64,000 bases of DNA. Origin: Sinorhizobium sp. B11 (GTDB lineage Bacteria > Pseudomonadota > Alphaproteobacteria > Rhizobiales > Rhizobiaceae). Below the pieces are notes generated by a model. The model searched no databases and had not been told where the DNA came from. It saw only the letters and a list, made by a program, of their open reading frames with translations. Positions 62,829 to 64,000 of this stretch are shown here, piece by piece; positions within the stretch are counted from its first letter, which is position 1; each line of letters begins with the position of its first letter. Location: the NCBI GenBank assembly GCA_039725955.1, contig CP091035.1:1-64000 (forward strand), read 5' to 3'. A program made the position numbers and the translations under genes.

Positions 62829-63365
62829 GTGGTCAAGGTTCTCGAAACAATTCTCTCGCAGTCGGCATATTCGGCCGAGATCGATGTCCCCTTCGAAAAG
62901 ATCGACATCGCTGATTGGCTCTTCACGCTGCCGGAAGCTGAATATCTGCGCTGCTGCGCGCCAGATCATATCGCAGCCGGTGTCACGTGGACGGATGATG
63001 GGCGTCGCATGTCGATCAACGTCGAACAGATCGGCTCCGGGCTGGTCGTCCAGCACTATGTCGCCGAGGTCGCCGAGGCTGCCTATTGCCGCATGAACTC
63101 CATCTCGGATGTGTTCACAGCGAACGGCCGCACGCAGGTCAACGTGGTCTGGGAACTGATCGCCGAGAAGATCGACGAAAACCGGACGCGCTACACCAAC
63201 CGCGTAACCGCGCATCCGACGGATGCCTTCATGACCTTTTTGGAAGAGCACGGCGTCACTTACGAGGACTCAGCCGCCGCCCGGCAGGCGGCCGGTGGTG
63301 ACCACAATCGACGCGAAACGCCGCTGTTCGCCGCAAGCATCGCACGCCGTGCTCTCGCCAGGTAA
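62829..63365 (+). CDS. SRPBCC/polyketide-cyclase-like protein
   Basis: 178 residues from GTG 62829 (AGGAA upstream); an ATG at 62676 in the same frame lies in the promoter region. SQSAYSAEIDVPFEKIDIADWLFTLPEAEYLRCCAPDHIAAG, VVQHYVAEVAEAAYCRMNSISDVF and RTQVNVVWELIAEKIDENRTRYTNRVTAHPTDAFMTFL fit an SRPBCC (START-like) ligand-binding fold, but the assignment is by pattern only. Upstream partner of the quinone oxidoreductase gene, 10 bp apart. Confidence 0.65.
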   Translation: MVKVLETILSQSAYSAEIDVPFEKIDIADWLFTLPEAEYLRCCAPDHIAAGVTWTDDGRRMSINVEQIGSGLVVQHYVAEVAEAAYCRMNSISDVFTANGRTQVNVVWELIAEKIDENRTRYTNRVTAHPTDAFMTFLEEHGVTYEDSAAARQAAGGDHNRRETPLFAASIARRALAR

Positions 63366-63375
63366 GGATGGACCA

Positions 63376-64000
63376 ATGAAAGCGATTATCTTCGATCACT
63401 TTGGTGGGCCGGATGTGCTCCGGCTCGCCGAGGTTCCTTACCCTGAGCTTCGGCCGACCGACATCCTCGTGAAGGTCATGGCGTCGGGCGTCAATCGGGC
63501 TGACCTCCTCCAGCGTGACGGCCATTACGGCTCGCGCGCCTTTGGAGACAGCCCTATCCTCGGCCTTGAGGTCGCTGGCGAGGTCATTGCTGTCGGCGAG
63601 GCCGTCAGAGACTTTTCTGTCGGCGAGGCCGTCAGAGACTTTTCTGTCGGCGATCGTGTTATGTCGATCGTCGGCGGCGGAGCCTATGCTGAAGTTGCCA
63701 GAGCAGACAGTGGCCTGTCCGTCCACATACCAGGTGCTATGTCCTATGTAGAAGCGGCGGCTGTCATGGAGAGCTTCGTTACCGCCGATGAAGCTTTATG
63801 CCATCTCGGCAAGATGCGGCCAGGGGAAACAGTGCTTGTCCATGCTGCAGCCGGAGGCATCGGATCCGCTGTGGTTCAGCTTGCAGTGGCGATGGGAGCG
63901 AAAGTGTTCGCCACTGCCTCCGGTAGCAATATCCACAAGGTTGGTTCTCTTGGTGTTGAGGCTGTGTGGGATTACCGCCGTCAGGATTTCGAGGCCGAGA
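63376..64000 (+). CDS. NADPH:quinone oxidoreductase, zinc-less MDR family (runs off right edge)
   Basis: The visible 208 residues are KAIIFDHFGGPDVLRLAEVPYPELRPTDILVKVMASGVNRADLLQRDGHYG, the GroES-like domain with the NR(A/S)D motif, then the nucleotide-binding start VLVHAAAGGIGSAVVQLAVAMGAKVFATASG. Within it GEAVRDFSV is repeated twice in succession because of an exact 27-bp tandem duplication (63592-63645). Relatives have only one copy followed by GDRV. AAGGA precedes the ATG. Confidence 0.88.
   Translation, partial: MKAIIFDHFGGPDVLRLAEVPYPELRPTDILVKVMASGVNRADLLQRDGHYGSRAFGDSPILGLEVAGEVIAVGEAVRDFSVGEAVRDFSVGDRVMSIVGGGAYAEVARADSGLSVHIPGAMSYVEAAAVMESFVTADEALCHLGKMRPGETVLVHAAAGGIGSAVVQLAVAMGAKVFATASGSNIHKVGSLGVEAVWDYRRQDFEAE

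Noticed and set aside
1..64000. CRISPR array, plasmid replication genes (repABC) or conjugation genes
   Set aside because: No regularly spaced repeats and no Rep, Tra or Cas proteins were seen on either strand.

Overview
The window reads as accessory DNA from a Rhizobium/Agrobacterium-type alphaproteobacterium, most likely a large plasmid, a chromid or a variable chromosomal arm. The evidence is high GC codon use, dense ABC transporters of rhizobial type, two tandem Ku genes, DUF982 proteins, a ROSE-like leader in front of a small heat-shock gene, and GGAAC-N18-TT promoter candidates like those of the alphaproteobacterial general stress sigma factor. No core ribosomal or replication genes are seen. 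No rRNA, CRISPR array or plasmid replication genes were found.

Layout. 1-2.2 kb: two Nudix hydrolases and a LacI-type repressor. 2.3-6.7 kb: a divergent binding-protein-dependent ABC importer (binding protein, double-length permease, ATPase); two matching LacI-type operators lie between repressor and importer. 7.4-10 kb: an ABC-2 exporter (ATPase and two permeases). 11-12.2 kb: a type-2 pyrF behind a small unknown ORF. 13-21.4 kb: a regulator pseudogene, then a leftward operon of tautomerase, SMP-30 lactonase and sugar ABC importer, preceded by a histidine kinase/response regulator pair. 21.8-23 kb: an ATP-dependent DNA ligase broken by one base in a homopolymer, and a small stress-type gene. 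23.6-28.8 kb: tRNA-Met carrying the scar of a prophage, where a tape-measure gene is fused in frame to a headless serine recombinase, next to CGNR and folE fragments. 29-34.4 kb: an EmrAB-like efflux pair, a class III cyclase and an aldo/keto reductase. 34.5-39.2 kb: SnoaL-like, acetolactate synthase and DeoR debris, a TetR regulator, a PIN/RHH toxin-antitoxin pair, a lipoprotein and small unknown genes. 40-45.8 kb: tandem ku genes with DUF982, a ligase remnant, a DUF4112 protein, the heat-shock operon and a CHAD pseudogene. 46-53.5 kb: a periplasmic aldehyde oxidoreductase operon (paoABC type with XdhC and MocA-like maturation genes), LysR and XRE regulators. 53.7-57.7 kb: a broken RelBE-type pair, a complete IS3-family element with a 4-bp target duplication, a GSU2403-type nucleotidyltransferase and IS66 fragments. 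57.7-64 kb: an ECF41-type sigma factor with its divergent carboxymuconolactone decarboxylase-family partner, a Phd/VapC pair, and a LysR regulator divergent from an SRPBCC protein and a quinone oxidoreductase that runs off the right edge.

The area is a patchwork: intact nutrient-uptake and oxidoreductase operons are separated by decayed genes, mobile-element scars and toxin-antitoxin pairs. Several breaks (ligase, ECF41 sigma factor, RelE toxin) are one- or two-base indels, two of them in simple repeats, so slippage, real decay and sequencing error all have to be considered. The most coherent functional themes are stress-linked DNA end joining (two Ku genes under a putative general-stress promoter), heat control of Hsp20 by an RNA thermometer, and an autoregulated ECF41 module with two matching divergent promoters.
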